A DNA stretch of 5,262 nt from Kiritimatiellia bacterium (GTDB lineage: Bacteria > Verrucomicrobiota > Kiritimatiellia > RFP12 > UBA1067). The DNA is taken from positions 1 through 5,262 of the forward strand of contig JAFYQC010000182.1 in the NCBI GenBank assembly GCA_017547265.1, in the 5' to 3' direction. Within the stretch, counting starts at the first letter, position 1. Every line of letters begins with the position of its first letter. The notes under the pieces are model-generated. The model ran no database searches, was not told the DNA's origin, and saw nothing but the letters and a program-made list of their open reading frames with translations. The translations under genes and the position numbers were made by a program. Positions 4,997-5,262 of the stretch are shown here, in pieces.

Positions 4997-5262
4997 ATGG
5001 CTTTCGCCCAGGGCAAGTTCGGCATCGAATACAATGCAAACCCGATAGACGAAGAGTCGTCTGGCGCGGGTTGGCTCGTAGCCGTCATTGCCCTCGCGGC
5101 GATCGCCGTCCTTGCGGCGGCTGGCGTGAGGCGGCTTGTTTCGTCGGCTCCCGACGAGCCGTCGCCGATCGAGAAGCCCGTTGCCGTGCAAACAACCAGC
5201 GTGCGCATCGAAGACAAGCCCAAGTCGGTAGGGGCGCCTCTCCGAGGCGACCGCAGCGGGCA
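4997..5262 (+). CDS. Unidentified single-pass membrane protein, 3' end beyond window
   Basis: An open frame begins at ATG 4997, 9 bp after the yajC stop, and stays open to the window edge (88 codons). It starts MAFAQGKFGIEYNANPIDEE, has a hydrophobic segment at about residues 26-44 (WLVAVIALAAIAVLAAAGV) followed by Arg-Arg, then a Pro/Glu/Lys-rich linker (PDEPSPIEKPVAVQTTS). This suggests a short cytoplasmic N-terminus, one membrane helix and an exported remainder. It does not resemble the SecD N-terminus, and I do not recognise it. Codon use (G/C at third positions) is like its neighbours, supporting a real gene in the tgt-yajC operon. There is no Shine-Dalgarno sequence. The last visible residues (VGAPLRGDRSG) are coded by a palindromic repeat, so the true C-terminus is uncertain. 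Confidence 0.65.
   Translation, partial: MAFAQGKFGIEYNANPIDEESSGAGWLVAVIALAAIAVLAAAGVRRLVSSAPDEPSPIEKPVAVQTTSVRIEDKPKSVGAPLRGDRSG
5229..5262. repeat. Palindromic GC-rich dispersed element, truncated by window edge
   Basis: CGCCTC (5235-5240), loop TCC, and GAGGCG (5244-5249) form a perfect 6-bp stem. CCGC-A-GCGG (5251-5259) follows, and the sequence runs off the window as CGGGCA. The string GGGGCGCCTC-TCC-GAGGCG-ACCGCAGCGGG resembles repeat elements I remember from PVC-type genomes, which give PLRGDRSG-like peptides when translated. Here it is in frame with the preceding open frame. Confidence 0.5.

Noticed and set aside
4988..5000. GCCGCC before AATGG resembling a eukaryotic Kozak context
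   Set aside because: Chance in GC-rich DNA; the surrounding genes are plainly bacterial.

Overview
The window carries six supportable genes, one of them cut by the right edge, plus a possible gene tail at the left edge. Layout: gmk (+), a spacer with a large inverted repeat, a convergent RluA-type pseudouridine synthase gene (-), a minisatellite of about 200 bp, a two-gene minus-strand unit (membrane-anchored coiled-coil protein, then a 64-residue lipoprotein), a divergent promoter region, and a plus-strand run tgt - yajC - unknown single-pass membrane protein that leaves the window.

The organism is a Gram-negative-type bacterium of fairly high G+C: there is a lipobox protein, and the Sec accessory gene yajC follows tgt as in the widespread queA-tgt-yajC-secDF neighbourhood. 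The PW...SWEG small lipoprotein, the coiled-coil protein with a small beta-rich C-terminal domain and the many dispersed intergenic repeats resemble what I remember from the PVC superphylum (Kiritimatiellota, Lentisphaerota or Verrucomicrobiota). That placement is inference with modest confidence; no rRNA or marker phylogeny is available here.

The genes are mostly housekeeping: Gmk makes GDP, the RluA-family enzyme modifies RNA, Tgt installs the queuosine precursor in tRNA, and YajC assists SecDF. The least familiar genes are the coiled-coil/lipoprotein pair (3443 to 2095, minus strand) and the truncated membrane protein at the right edge.

The most notable signal is regulatory. gmk and tgt share an almost identical extended -10 element placed exactly 7 nt before the ATG, which predicts leaderless mRNAs. 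A strong terminator-like hairpin contains the probable start codon of the pseudouridine synthase gene. The spacers hold several kinds of repeat: a 60-bp minisatellite, a long inverted repeat of the CACAAAG type, and GC-rich palindromic elements. I see no CRISPR array, transposase, tRNA, rRNA or defence system, and no clearly novel multi-gene system.
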